The notes: generated from the sequence alone by a model not told the origin. A DNA stretch of 16,932 bases from Hadesarchaea archaeon (GCA_030615805.1 JAUWYN010000018.1:1-16932); one strand, 5' to 3'; numbered from the stretch's first letter, positions 1 through 7,604 are shown. A program made the numbers and translations.

Positions 1-2
1 AC

Positions 3-83
3 GGCAAGAGGTTCCCGGAGGAATGTCCTCGAGGAGAGTGGAAACGACTTTTTGAGGAATGGAAAAAGATTCGAAAGAGGTAA
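3..83 (+). CDS. C-terminal tail of an unidentified protein (truncated by window edge)
   Basis: The frame beginning at base 3 is open from the window edge and encodes 26 residues rich in Lys, Arg, Glu and Trp before a TAA at 81-83. It ends in a charged helix-like stretch (RLFEEWKKIRKR). The other two frames close quickly (TGA near 53, TAG at 127). A GAGGT at 77-81 inside its last codons is well placed for the next small ORF, which would make the two co-transcribed. I do not recognise the family from so short a tail. It could also be chance reading of purine-rich DNA. Confidence 0.4.
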   Translation, partial: GKRFPEECPRGEWKRLFEEWKKIRKR

Positions 84-88
84 GCATA

Positions 89-214
89 TTGGGATACATG
101 AAAGGTGGTATGCATGGAAGAGGTGCTAGGAAGCATCCCAAAGAGGCTAAGGACAGACCGCTCTCTAAGAAAGAAAAGAAAGAGAGAAAAAGAAAGAAGT
201 GGAAATATCTGTAG
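89..214 (+). CDS. very small, highly basic hypothetical protein (41 aa)
   Basis: This ORF of 41 codons starts at TTG 89, with GAGGT (77-81) seven bases upstream; an in-frame ATG at 98 is the alternative, but it lies 16 bases from that site. The product begins MGYMKGGMHGRGARKHP and ends in a dense run of Lys/Arg (KKEKKERKRKKWKYL), leaving a pI far above 10. The Gly/His/Arg-rich start and Lys-rich end resemble small archaeal nucleic-acid-binding or ribosomal proteins, but I cannot match it to a named family such as eS30. The coding strand is almost pure purine at 165-205, so composition alone could produce this Lys/Arg-rich reading. Confidence 0.4.
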   Translation: MGYMKGGMHGRGARKHPKEAKDRPLSKKEKKERKRKKWKYL

Positions 215-250
215 ACGTAGAAATTTGAGGAGAAAAAAAAAGGATTGATT

Positions 251-364
251 GTGCTAATGGTCGAAATGCCATTAGTGATTGCGGGAGAAATAATCAAAGT
301 AGCTGGGAGAATGGTTGGGATAAAGATAGATGGAAAAGAAAAGGAAAAAGAAAAACAAAAATAA
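251..364 (+). CDS. small hypothetical protein (about 35-38 aa)
   Basis: A short ORF starting at GTG 251 (AGGA at 241-244, spacing 6) or ATG 257 and stopping at TAA 362-364. The product has a short hydrophobic/amphipathic segment (MPLVIAGEIIKVAGRMVGI) followed by a Lys/Glu-rich tail. It could form one amphipathic helix, and no domain is recognisable. It lies 36 nt after the preceding small basic ORF on the same strand. Its tail overlaps a stretch that reads as T-rich on the opposite strand, where hypF transcription probably ends. Real translation is uncertain. Confidence 0.3.
   Translation: MLMVEMPLVIAGEIIKVAGRMVGIKIDGKEKEKEKQK
333..361 (-). terminator. oligo-T tract downstream of hypF
   Basis: Read on the minus strand, 361 down to 333 is a series of T runs (T5, T5, T5, T4, T4) broken only by G or C, lying 60-88 nt after the hypF stop. 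Archaeal RNA polymerase terminates at oligo-T tracts without needing a hairpin, so this is the likely end of the por-hypF transcript. Confidence 0.45.
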
Positions 365-388
365 ATTGCCGAAAATGACGATTAATAA

Positions 389-393
389 TTTTT
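389..393 (+). terminator. T5 run after the small + strand ORFs
   Basis: Five consecutive T residues in an AT-rich stretch (380-395), 24 nt after the last small ORF and just before the convergent hypF stop. This is a minimal candidate archaeal terminator, supported by position only. Confidence 0.25.
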
Positions 394-420
394 CCATAAG
401 TAGCGCCATCACCAACTACT

Positions 421-2760
421 TCAATCATACTGCCGCGCTGCGATGACCGCTTGTCCTATGGAGATGCCGCCATCGCCAGGGGGTAAAAGCTCGTGTTGGA
501 CGAATCTCAAACCAGCTTCCTCAATCTTCTTACGCACCGCCGAGGTGATCGCCCAGTTATAGAACACTCCGCCCGAGCCCCCCACGATGTCCATCCCCCT
601 CGAGGAAGCCGTATCGATGGCGATCGACGCCAACCCCCGAGCGATAGCTCTTTGGGCCGCAGCAGCGATGTGCCTGCGAGGAACTCGTGCTCGGAGGGCG
701 CTGAGGACATCTGCAAGCAACCGGGAGGTGTTGACGACTCTCACCCCGCCAACCTTTTCGATTAGGGGCTCTAGCTTCACCTCCCCCGCGTCCCCCTTGC
801 CCGCAGCCGCCTCGAGCTTGATTGCCAGCTCGCCCTCGTAGGTTCGCTTGTCGCAGACCCCGAGCAGGCAGGCGACGGCATCGAGCACCTTGCCGCAGCT
901 GCTCGTTCGAAACACATTCAAATCGCGCTCGAGTTGGCGGAGGACGATGCTCATCTCTCGCTTCCCGCGTTTGAAGCCGCTCGCGCAGAACTCGTCCAAA
1001 ACCCGCTCAAGCTCCTCACGCCCGAGGTGCTGCCAGAGGATGCCTGCGACCATGCGCGCTGGAAATCTCGTCGCGAGGTCACCCCCGGGCATGCGCTGGC
1101 TCATCAGCCCACCCACGCGTTCGAACGAGCTCAGACCCGCTACCATAACCTCGCCACCCCAAATCGTCCCGTCGCTTCCGTAGCCCACGCCGTCCGCGGC
1201 TATCCCGACTAGCTTTTCGAGCCCGTGCTCGGCCATGAGAGAGCATAGGTGAGCGTGATGGTGCTGCGCCGCGAAAGTTTTCGCCCCGAGTTCCTTCGCC
1301 ATGCGGGGCGCGACCCTCGTGGTAGCGTAGTGGGGGTGCAAATCGTGGGCAACCACGTCCACGCCTTTTAGGTTCAGTAGGCGCATCAAGCGCTCGGTCG
1401 CTGCCTGAGCGTACTCGAGCGTTTCGACTTTGGTGGTGTCGCCGATGTACTGGCTGAGGAAACATCGATCGCCAACCAAGATCGCCACACTCACGTTTAG
1501 TTCGGCCCCGACCGCGAGCACGCTTCGCTCGCTCCTGAACGAGAGCTTTATCGGCTCTGGGACGTAGCCCCGGGAGCGTCGGAGGAAAGCCGGCTTCCCG
1601 TCGATGAGCTTCACCACCGAATCGTCGCACCGATTCACTATCACCCGATTGTGAAGGAGGAGATAATCGACCGCCCCCCGCAGCTTCGCAATCGCCTCGG
1701 CGTTGTCCACGAGCATTGGCAGGCCGGGGACGTTTGCGCTCGTCATGACGTAGGCCGGGTCCGAGCCGTGTCGCAGGATGAGGTGGTGGATTCCCGAATA
1801 TGGTAGCATTACCCCGACTGAGTCTAACCCGGGAGCGACGAGGTCGGAGAGCATGTGGTTAGGTGATCGCTTGAGCACCAGGATTGGCCTTCGATAGGAA
1901 GCCAGCAATTTCGATTCTGCATCGCTGACCTCGGAGAAGGTTCGGACCGCTTCAAGATCCTTCGACATGACCGCGAAAGGCTGCTGGGGACGATTTGAAG
2001 CCCTGCGTAGGCGCGCGAGCACTTCATCGTCGGTAGTCTTCGAGGCGATGTGGATCCCTCCTATCCCCTTTATCGCCACGATACTTCCCTCGTCCAACAG
2101 GCGTGCCGTTTCGCGGAAGGGGTCGGCTACATCGATGCGGCTCCCATCCCCATTGTGGAGCTCCATTCGGGGACCACATCGCGGACAGCATGTCGGCTCT
2201 GCGTGGTATCGTCGGTCCAGGGGGTCTTGATACTCGTGGAGGCAATCGGTGCAGAGCGGGAATGCCTTCATCGAAGTTCGGGGACGGTCGTAGGGGAGTT
2301 CCTCGATGATGGTGAAGCGGGGGCCGCAGTTGACGCAGGTGATGAAGGGATAATTGTAGCGCCGATTGCTTGGGTCGAGCATCTCGCGTAGGCAATCTTC
2401 ACAGAGCGCCAAGTCGGGTGGCACCACTGAGGGGAGCCCCAAGCCGGTCGTTTCACTCGCCACCACCCGAAAAATCGTGAACTCGTTGGTTGCGTCCTTC
2501 CATGTGGTTTTTACCTCGTCGATTCGCGCGAGCGGGGGCTGCCCGGGACGCAGCGAGTTGATGAACTTTTCAATCCTTTTTTTGTCCCCCTCCACAATTA
2601 TCTGCACTCCCGCGTCGCCCATGTTCCGGACGAAACCGGATAGCCCACGTTTGCTGGCAAGTCTGTAAATGAACGGCCTGAAGCCCACTCCCTGTACAAT
2701 TCCGGTGACTGCGATCTCAGCTCGGGTGTACAAGTTCCCATCCCAGTTTTTAAGAAACAT
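421..2760 (-). CDS. hypF: carbamoyltransferase HypF, [NiFe]-hydrogenase maturation
   Basis: HypF converts carbamoyl phosphate and ATP to a carbamoyl-adenylate and passes the carbamoyl group to the C-terminal cysteine of HypE, the source of the CN ligands of [NiFe] hydrogenases. At 779 aa it is full length, with all expected parts in order: an acylphosphatase-like domain (GIVQGVGFRPF at 20-30), a double zinc finger (C120/C123/C142/C145 and C170/C173/C192/C195), a YrdC-like domain (about 215-400), and a Kae1-like domain with the metal-site QHHHAH (499-504) and the C-terminal GDGGISIGQ (762-770). It begins 22 nt after porB on the same strand, so it is probably at the end of the por operon. No good ribosome binding site precedes ATG 2760; the TTG at codon 10 is a weaker alternative. 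No hydrogenase structural gene or other hyp gene is in the window. Confidence 0.97.
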   Translation of the reverse strand: MFLKNWDGNLYTRAEIAVTGIVQGVGFRPFIYRLASKRGLSGFVRNMGDAGVQIIVEGDKKRIEKFINSLRPGQPPLARIDEVKTTWKDATNEFTIFRVVASETTGLGLPSVVPPDLALCEDCLREMLDPSNRRYNYPFITCVNCGPRFTIIEELPYDRPRTSMKAFPLCTDCLHEYQDPLDRRYHAEPTCCPRCGPRMELHNGDGSRIDVADPFRETARLLDEGSIVAIKGIGGIHIASKTTDDEVLARLRRASNRPQQPFAVMSKDLEAVRTFSEVSDAESKLLASYRRPILVLKRSPNHMLSDLVAPGLDSVGVMLPYSGIHHLILRHGSDPAYVMTSANVPGLPMLVDNAEAIAKLRGAVDYLLLHNRVIVNRCDDSVVKLIDGKPAFLRRSRGYVPEPIKLSFRSERSVLAVGAELNVSVAILVGDRCFLSQYIGDTTKVETLEYAQAATERLMRLLNLKGVDVVAHDLHPHYATTRVAPRMAKELGAKTFAAQHHHAHLCSLMAEHGLEKLVGIAADGVGYGSDGTIWGGEVMVAGLSSFERVGGLMSQRMPGGDLATRFPARMVAGILWQHLGREELERVLDEFCASGFKRGKREMSIVLRQLERDLNVFRTSSCGKVLDAVACLLGVCDKRTYEGELAIKLEAAAGKGDAGEVKLEPLIEKVGGVRVVNTSRLLADVLSALRARVPRRHIAAAAQRAIARGLASIAIDTASSRGMDIVGGSGGVFYNWAITSAVRKKIEEAGLRFVQHELLPPGDGGISIGQAVIAARQYD

Positions 2761-2782
2761 CAGGTTGTTTTTAAAACTCTAC

Positions 2783-3658
2783 CTACCCGATGCCAAAGCG
2801 TTTGCACTGCTCGTCGACCGCCCGCTGAATCTCCGAGATATCCTCATCGGTGAGGTGCCTGAACCGCCCCTGAAGCTTTAGGTACTCCACCACGGGCCTT
2901 CGCTTGGGTGGTTTGAATGTGACGTTGAGCTTGCCTTGCTCTATCTCGTATAGCACCCATGAGCCCGTGAGCACGGCCAAGCGTGCGACCTCGATCGTCT
3001 TGCTTTCATCTATCCGCCATCCCGGAGTGCATGGGGTGTGGACGTGAATGTAGGTAGGGCCCTCGATAGCCGCTGCCTTCTTCACCTTCTTGATGAAATC
3101 GAGCGGGTAGGCAACTGAAGCTGTTGCAATGTAGGGAGCCCCATGAGCTGCGACGATCGCGGGCAGGTCCTTTTTTGGACGGTCTTCACCCCGCTTGACC
3201 TTGCCGATGGGGGTGGTCGTGGTCCATGCCTTATAAGGCGTCGCACCGCTTCGTTGGATCCCCGTGTTCATGTAAGCCTCGTTATCATAGCAGATGTACA
3301 GAAAGTTGTGACCGCGCTCGATGGCCCCGGAAAGCGCTTGTAGGCCTATATCTGCGGTACCCCCATCGCCCGCAATCGCAACGGATTTCACGTGCTTTTT
3401 CCCGAGAACTTTAAGGGCAGCTTCAATGCCCGACGCCACGGCCGCGGTGTTCTCAAACGCAACATGGATCCACGGTACCCGCCAAGCAGTTTCTGGATAA
3501 GGCGTCGTCACCACCTCCATACACCCCGTCGCCATGCTGACGATGACATCCTTGCCGAGTGCTTTGAGCGCATATCTCATCGCCAAGATGCAGCCACACC
3601 CAGCACAGGCCCGGTGCCCCGGCGCGACGAGTTCCTCCTCGATTGGCTCAACTTTCAT
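2783..3658 (-). CDS. porB: pyruvate:ferredoxin oxidoreductase, beta subunit
   Basis: This is the TPP-binding subunit of the archaeal four-subunit 2-oxoacid:ferredoxin oxidoreductase, which interconverts pyruvate + CoA and acetyl-CoA + CO2 with reduction of ferredoxin. Counting from the ATG at 3658 (291 aa), the proximal [4Fe-4S] cysteines are C18, C21, C46 and C210, and the TPP/Mg motif is GDGGTADIGLQALSGAIERG from 97 with N126 downstream (YDNEAYMNTG). The frame is open 13 codons further up, but ATG 3658 overlaps the porA stop as ATGA and leads straight into the conserved GHRACAGCG, so it is preferred. The stretch GCMEV and the whole 95-150 block are typical of pyruvate-type rather than KGOR enzymes; a branched-chain 2-oxoacid specificity cannot be excluded. 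Confidence 0.95.
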   Translation of the reverse strand: MKVEPIEEELVAPGHRACAGCGCILAMRYALKALGKDVIVSMATGCMEVVTTPYPETAWRVPWIHVAFENTAAVASGIEAALKVLGKKHVKSVAIAGDGGTADIGLQALSGAIERGHNFLYICYDNEAYMNTGIQRSGATPYKAWTTTTPIGKVKRGEDRPKKDLPAIVAAHGAPYIATASVAYPLDFIKKVKKAAAIEGPTYIHVHTPCTPGWRIDESKTIEVARLAVLTGSWVLYEIEQGKLNVTFKPPKRRPVVEYLKLQGRFRHLTDEDISEIQRAVDEQCKRFGIG

Positions 3659-4839
3659 ACCTTCAACCCCACTACTTTCTCGCGCAGCCCTAGCCACCGC
3701 ACGGCACGCCTCACCTTACCCGTCTCCGCTGCCTTTGCGGCTGCACGGACCGCCTCCTTAATCTGGAGCGGTGACACGTCCCGCCCCGCCAGACCGCATA
3801 TAAAATTGAGCATGAGCGGCGCAGGCTTCACATTTATGAAAGAGGCCGCGGCGTCCAAGAAGAGCCCGCCCGCGGAGCCGAGAGAGATGTCCTTTTCGAG
3901 CACCGCGACCGCCTTCGCTTGCCCGAGGGCCCCGATGAGCTCCTTGACCGGGAACGGCCTGAATGATCGTACCTTGACCAAACCGACCTTTTCGCCCCGC
4001 TTTCGATAGGTGTCGACGACTTCCTTCGCACTGCTGCTCAGCGAGCCCATGGTGAGTAAAATCACATCCGCGTCATCGCTGCGATAACGCTCAATCAACC
4101 CGTAGTATCTTCCAAAGCGTTTTTTGAATTCTTTATCGACCTCGACGAGCTTCTCCTTCGAGGCGTGCATCGCCTCCTGCAGCATGTACCTGAACTCCTC
4201 GTAATACTCGGGCACCCCTAGAGGTCCCATCGTGACTGGCTTTTCGGGATCAAGTGGGTTGGGGAATTTGTAAACGGGTAAAAATTTATCCACCTCCGCT
4301 TGTTCAGGTATCTCGATCGGCTCGGCTGTATGCGAGAGGATATAGCCGTCAAAGCATACCATCACGGGCAGAAGGAGCTCCTCGGCGACGCGGAACGCCT
4401 GAAGCGTAGTGTCCAAGATTTCTTGGTTGTTCTCGCAGTAGAGCTGTACCCAGCCGGAGTCCCGGACCGCCATCGAGTCCTGCTGATCGCACCAGATGCT
4501 AAGTGGTGCGGAAAGCGAGCGATTCACGTTAGTCATGACGATAGGCAGCCTGAGTCCTGAGGCGACGAAAAGAATCTCGCTCATCAACATCAGGCCCTGC
4601 GAGGAGGTCGCTGTAAATGTTCGCACGTCCGTGGCCGCAGCACCTATGCAGGCGCTGAGGGCGCTGTGCTCGGATTCAACCTTGATGTACTCGGCGTCGA
4701 GCTCGCCGTTTGCTATGAACTCGGCCAGCTTCTCCACGATGGTCGTCTGGGGGGTTATTGGATAGGCAGAGACCACCTTAACGCGAGCAAGCTTTGCGGC
4801 GGTAGCGGCCGCCTCGTTGCCGTCCAAGACCTGCTTCAT
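3655..4839 (-). CDS. porA: pyruvate:ferredoxin oxidoreductase, alpha subunit
   Basis: At 394 aa this is the usual size of archaeal PorA, which contributes the pyrimidine-binding half of the TPP site and the substrate pocket. Visible family signatures are SAYPITPQT (24-32), VESEHSAL (54-61), the loop SSQGLMLMSE (79-88) and NVNRSLSAP (104-112), followed by the C-terminal transketolase-like domain (GSLSSSAKE near 268, then RSFRPFP). Its ATG overlaps the porD stop by ATGA, and its own TGA overlaps the porB ATG, so the three are probably translationally coupled. Like porB, the sequence agrees best with the pyruvate-specific branch, but VOR-type enzymes are close relatives. Confidence 0.95.
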   Translation of the reverse strand: MKQVLDGNEAAATAAKLARVKVVSAYPITPQTTIVEKLAEFIANGELDAEYIKVESEHSALSACIGAAATDVRTFTATSSQGLMLMSEILFVASGLRLPIVMTNVNRSLSAPLSIWCDQQDSMAVRDSGWVQLYCENNQEILDTTLQAFRVAEELLLPVMVCFDGYILSHTAEPIEIPEQAEVDKFLPVYKFPNPLDPEKPVTMGPLGVPEYYEEFRYMLQEAMHASKEKLVEVDKEFKKRFGRYYGLIERYRSDDADVILLTMGSLSSSAKEVVDTYRKRGEKVGLVKVRSFRPFPVKELIGALGQAKAVAVLEKDISLGSAGGLFLDAAASFINVKPAPLMLNFICGLAGRDVSPLQIKEAVRAAAKAAETGKVRRAVRWLGLREKVVGLKV

Positions 4840-5096
4840 TCGCGCTCCTCCGCCACCATGCTTATTGCCTTAAAGGGGCACTCGTTGGCACAGATCCCGC
4901 AGCCCTTGCAGTAGCGGTAGTCAATCTCCGGTGGCTTGCCCTTGCCCACCGCTGCATCGGGACAGTAAAGCCAGCATAAACCGCAGCCGGTGCACTTGTT
5001 GGCATCGATCACCGGCCTAAAGGTGCGCCAGCTGCCTGTTTCATACCGCACCGAACTGCCCGGCTCTGTTATTATGGCACCCGGCTTCAAACTCAC
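4836..5096 (-). CDS. porD: pyruvate:ferredoxin oxidoreductase, delta subunit (2x[4Fe-4S] ferredoxin)
   Basis: This 86-aa 8-iron ferredoxin-like subunit carries electrons from the TPP site to external ferredoxin. Two complete CxxCxxCxxxC(P) motifs are present: C35/C38/C41/C45 and C63/C66/C69/C73. The roughly 30-residue N-terminal lead (GSWRTFRPVID) is typical of PorD rather than of free ferredoxins. The start is a GTG at 5094-5096 that overlaps the porG stop (GTGA), and the stop overlaps the porA ATG. Confidence 0.95.
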   Translation of the reverse strand: MSLKPGAIITEPGSSVRYETGSWRTFRPVIDANKCTGCGLCWLYCPDAAVGKGKPPEIDYRYCKGCGICANECPFKAISMVAEERE

Positions 5097-5626
5097 TTTA
5101 TCACCGTTCGATTGTGCGCCGCCTTTGCAGCAGCCACGTTTTTCTCCGCGAGCTTGCCCTTGAAGCGCTTCTCGATGACTTTGACCACGGAGTCAAGGGA
5201 GACAACTTCCGTCGCCTTCGCGAGCGCCCCGAGCATGGCGGTGTTTGTTATCGGCACGCCTAGCGTCTCGACTGCAATCGCGGTTGCGTCAGCGAGCGCC
5301 ACCTTTGCATTTTTGAGCTCTTCGGGAATTTTTTTAGCGTTAATCACGGCGAGTCCCCCGCGTTTTAAGCCGGCGACCACGTTGACCGTCTCAAGCACCG
5401 TGGGGTCGAGCACGACCACGTGATTCGGCTCGTAGACCTGCGTGCGAACCCTAATCGACTTGTCGTCGATGCGGGCGAAAGCGACGACAGGGGCGCCTCG
5501 TCTCTCCGCACCGAAAAATGGAAAAGCTTGACAGTGTTTCCCCTCAAGGAATGCGGCCTCGGCGAGCAATCGCGCCGCGGTGACGACGCCCTGTCCCCCT
5601 CGACCGTGAAACCTTATCTCGATCAT
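5093..5626 (-). CDS. porG: pyruvate:ferredoxin oxidoreductase, gamma subunit
   Basis: At 177 aa this is the standard length for PorG, the Rossmann-like CoA-binding subunit. Signatures are the N-terminal FHGRGGQGVVTAARLLAEA (6-24) and FPFFGAERRGAPV (35-47). The ATG at 5626 has AAGGAA (5632-5637) in good position and is the first gene of porGDAB-hypF. The G-D-A-B order with 4-nt overlaps at every junction is the classical archaeal arrangement. Weak TATA-like stretches on the minus strand (GCATAAAG near 5673-5680, or AATTTATG near 5658-5665) could drive it, but neither is convincing. Confidence 0.95.
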   Translation of the reverse strand: MIEIRFHGRGGQGVVTAARLLAEAAFLEGKHCQAFPFFGAERRGAPVVAFARIDDKSIRVRTQVYEPNHVVVLDPTVLETVNVVAGLKRGGLAVINAKKIPEELKNAKVALADATAIAVETLGVPITNTAMLGALAKATEVVSLDSVVKVIEKRFKGKLAEKNVAAAKAAHNRTVIK

Positions 5627-5735
5627 TCAAATTCCTTCATAAGCTCATTCTTCTAACTCATAAATTCAAGGGCTTTATGCTCGATTCAAGCTGTTGATAT
5701 TAAGCTGGAATGACATTAGTAGTACGGCGGCGAAG

Positions 5736-6530
5736 ATGTACGTGGTAAAAGCGTCGGGCGAAAGGGAAGAGTTCAACGCCGAGAAGATTCGAAACACCTG
5801 CTTGAGGGCTGGAGCGTCGAGGAAGCTCGCGGATGAAATCGTTGAAGAGGTTGAAAAGAGGGCCCACGATGGAATAACCACCAAGAAAATATTAAACCTC
5901 ACCCTCCGGCTGCTCAGAAAGGAACCGCGCGCTGCGACCAAGTACGATTTAAAACGAGCGATCATGTCGCTCGGCCCAGCTGGTTTCCCCTTTGAGGAGT
6001 TTATGGCGGGGGCGCTTCGAAATTACGGTTACAAAACCACGGTCGGTAAGATCTTAAAGGGAAAATGCATCTCCCATGAGGTTGACATTGTTGCGGAGAA
6101 GGGAAACAAACGCTATCTGATAGAATGCAAGTACCATAACGCCCCCGGGATACACACGGACCTAAAGGTCGTTATGTACAGCTACGCCAGGTTCCTAGAC
6201 CTAGATGAAAATTTTGACCATGCTTGGCTGATCTGCAATACCAAATGTTCGAGGAACGCGAGGAAATACGCAAAGTGCGTGGGCTTAAAGATAACTAGCT
6301 GGAGATATCCTGGGAAGGAAAGCCTTGAAAAGATGATAGAGAGAAAAAAATTGTACCCTGTGACGATTTTGAGATCGGTCACCGGATTTACTAAGGATAG
6401 ACTATTTCAAGCAAAAATAATGCTGGCGAAAGATTTGCTCGACTATAGATTAGAGGATCTAAAGAGGGTAACTGGCTTGCCCGAGAACATGCTGAATAAA
6501 ATACGGAAAGAAGTCAGATGGGTAATTTGA
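5736..6530 (+). CDS. ATP-cone domain fused to Mrr-like (PD-(D/E)xK) nuclease
   Basis: This is a 264-aa protein counted from ATG 5736. The frame is open up to a TTG at 5694, but the ATP-cone starts right at MYVVKASGEREEFNAEKIR and neither start has a ribosome binding site, so the ATG is preferred. Residues about 1-80 are an ATP-cone, the nucleotide-sensing domain best known as the ATP/dATP switch of ribonucleotide reductases and NrdR. Residues about 84-190 resemble the Mrr/type IV restriction-endonuclease catalytic fold, with D117 and E130-C-K132 in HEVDIVAEKGNKRYLIECK. The C-terminal 40 residues (ALLD...DLKRVTGLPENMLNKIRKEV region) look helix-hairpin-helix-like, which would suit DNA binding. 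It is a lone gene, divergent from por, and AT-richer than its neighbours. It probably cuts or binds DNA under nucleotide control; whether for repair, defence or restriction is unknown. Confidence 0.8.
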   Translation: MYVVKASGEREEFNAEKIRNTCLRAGASRKLADEIVEEVEKRAHDGITTKKILNLTLRLLRKEPRAATKYDLKRAIMSLGPAGFPFEEFMAGALRNYGYKTTVGKILKGKCISHEVDIVAEKGNKRYLIECKYHNAPGIHTDLKVVMYSYARFLDLDENFDHAWLICNTKCSRNARKYAKCVGLKITSWRYPGKESLEKMIERKKLYPVTILRSVTGFTKDRLFQAKIMLAKDLLDYRLEDLKRVTGLPENMLNKIRKEVRWVI

Positions 6531-6582
6531 CAAATCCCCCCTGGACTGACTCAGAATTAGTAGTCTAGCCCACGCCCTTACC

Positions 6583-6587
6583 TTTTT
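6583..6587 (+). terminator. T5 run after the ATP-cone nuclease gene
   Basis: A T5 run in a pyrimidine-rich context, 53 nt after the nuclease stop and 38 nt before the convergent rubrerythrin stop. It is a possible archaeal oligo-T terminator. I see no comparable T run on the minus strand for rubrerythrin in this 94-nt gap. Confidence 0.3.
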
Positions 6588-6624
6588 ACCCCGAGGTCTA
6601 CTTTACTTCGCATTCCTATGAGAG

Positions 6625-7209
6625 CTAGTAGTTCTCGCAGAGGAGTTCATAGTAACTCTGCGGATACCCGCACGCGGGACATTTCTCTGGTGCAGAAGTT
6701 CCTTCATGAACATACCCGCAATTTCGGCACTTCCATTTCACTAGACGATCTTTCTTGAAGACCTTCCTTTCCTCAACATTTTTCAACAACGCCAGATATC
6801 GTTTCTCGTGCTGCTCTTCGACCTCACCGATCTCCTTGAAGACATCCGCTATCTCGGTGAATCCCTCCTCGCGAGCCACTTTCTCGAACCCCGGATACAT
6901 CTCCGTCCGCTCGTAGTGTTCCCCCGCTGCAGCTGCCTTGAGGTTGGCCTTGGTGTCGCCGATAACCCCCGCCGGATACGCCGCTCGGATCTCCACCTCG
7001 CCACCGTTCAGGAACTCGAATTCCCTCTGAGCGTGCGCCCGTTCGTTCCACGCCGTCTCCTCGAATATTGCCGCGATCTGCTCATACCCCTCCTTCCTCG
7101 CTACCTCTACGAAGTAGGTATAGCGGTTCCGGGCCTGCGACTCCCCCGCAAATGCCGTGAGCAAGTTCTTCTCGGTTTTGCTCCCTTTCAGTCCCCGTTT
7201 AGCTGCCAT
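6625..7209 (-). CDS. rbr: rubrerythrin (diiron peroxidase with C-terminal rubredoxin domain)
   Basis: This cytoplasmic non-heme iron peroxidase of anaerobes reduces H2O2 to water using electrons from rubredoxin-type donors. At 194 aa it is full length. The diiron ligands match the Desulfovibrio pattern: E23 (GESQARNRY), E56 and H59 (NERAH), E97 and E100 (EHYE), E131 and H134 (EEQH). The rubredoxin [Fe(SCys)4] domain has C161/C164 and C177/C180. The ATG at 7209 follows a near-perfect AGGAGGTG (7215-7222) that overlaps the stop of the preceding rubredoxin-like gene, so the two are co-transcribed. It is the last gene of a four-gene minus-strand operon that starts at 8445. Confidence 0.97.
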   Translation of the reverse strand: MAAKRGLKGSKTEKNLLTAFAGESQARNRYTYFVEVARKEGYEQIAAIFEETAWNERAHAQREFEFLNGGEVEIRAAYPAGVIGDTKANLKAAAAGEHYERTEMYPGFEKVAREEGFTEIADVFKEIGEVEEQHEKRYLALLKNVEERKVFKKDRLVKWKCRNCGYVHEGTSAPEKCPACGYPQSYYELLCENY

Positions 7210-7221
7210 TTTTTCACCTCC

Positions 7222-7557
7222 TCAACCCCATTTCCCTTTGTTCACATGGGTTTGTATTTCAGCCTTCGACCTCTGCCGCAACATCCACGCCACTTCTTTA
7301 GCCTGCGTGAAAATTTCAACGCACCTGGGGTCTAGATTGTCTTCAACGCCTCTTGTCGCTGCCTCTCCCACCTCGCCTAGCAGCGCTGAGAGCTTAATGT
7401 GCAATGAATTTGAAAGCCTTGATCTCTCAATCAACTTTTCTTTGTCCTCAGGCAGCTTCTCAAATTTCTCCTTGGGTGCCCCACAATTTGGACATTTTTC
7501 AGGTGGTTCAGTCCCATCGTGGATGTAGCCGCAGACCGTACATCTCCACTTTTCCAC
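7222..7557 (-). CDS. rubredoxin-like domain protein with helical C-terminal domain
   Basis: The product is 111 aa from GTG 7557. A GTG at 7566 is in frame, but it lies inside the strong AAGGTGA site (7563-7569) that sits 5 nt before GTG 7557, so the inner start is preferred. The N-terminus is the rubredoxin-like module seen at the end of rubrerythrins (WRCTVCGYIHDGTEPPEKCPNCG; cysteines 6, 9, 22, 25 from the inner start). Residues about 38-111 are predicted helical with no cysteine cluster and end in HVNKGKWG. I recall similar rubredoxin + helical proteins in other archaea but cannot name the second domain. Its place immediately before rbr suggests an electron donor or partner for rubrerythrin. 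Confidence 0.8.
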   Translation of the reverse strand: MEKWRCTVCGYIHDGTEPPEKCPNCGAPKEKFEKLPEDKEKLIERSRLSNSLHIKLSALLGEVGEAATRGVEDNLDPRCVEIFTQAKEVAWMLRQRSKAEIQTHVNKGKWG

Positions 7558-7604
7558 AAGTTTCACCTTCCCCCATTTTTTGTTAGATTTCCTTATTGTA
7601 TGAG

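Noticed and set aside
1079..1630. 183-aa minus-strand ORF and several + strand ORFs across 490-2670
   Set aside because: They lie in other frames of hypF, which has all its domains intact; their products are Arg/Pro/Ser-rich and without domains, typical shadows in GC-rich DNA.
3392..4009. 205-aa + strand ORF across the porB/porA junction
   Set aside because: It is antisense to two well-conserved genes, has low-complexity composition and no plausible ribosome binding site or family.
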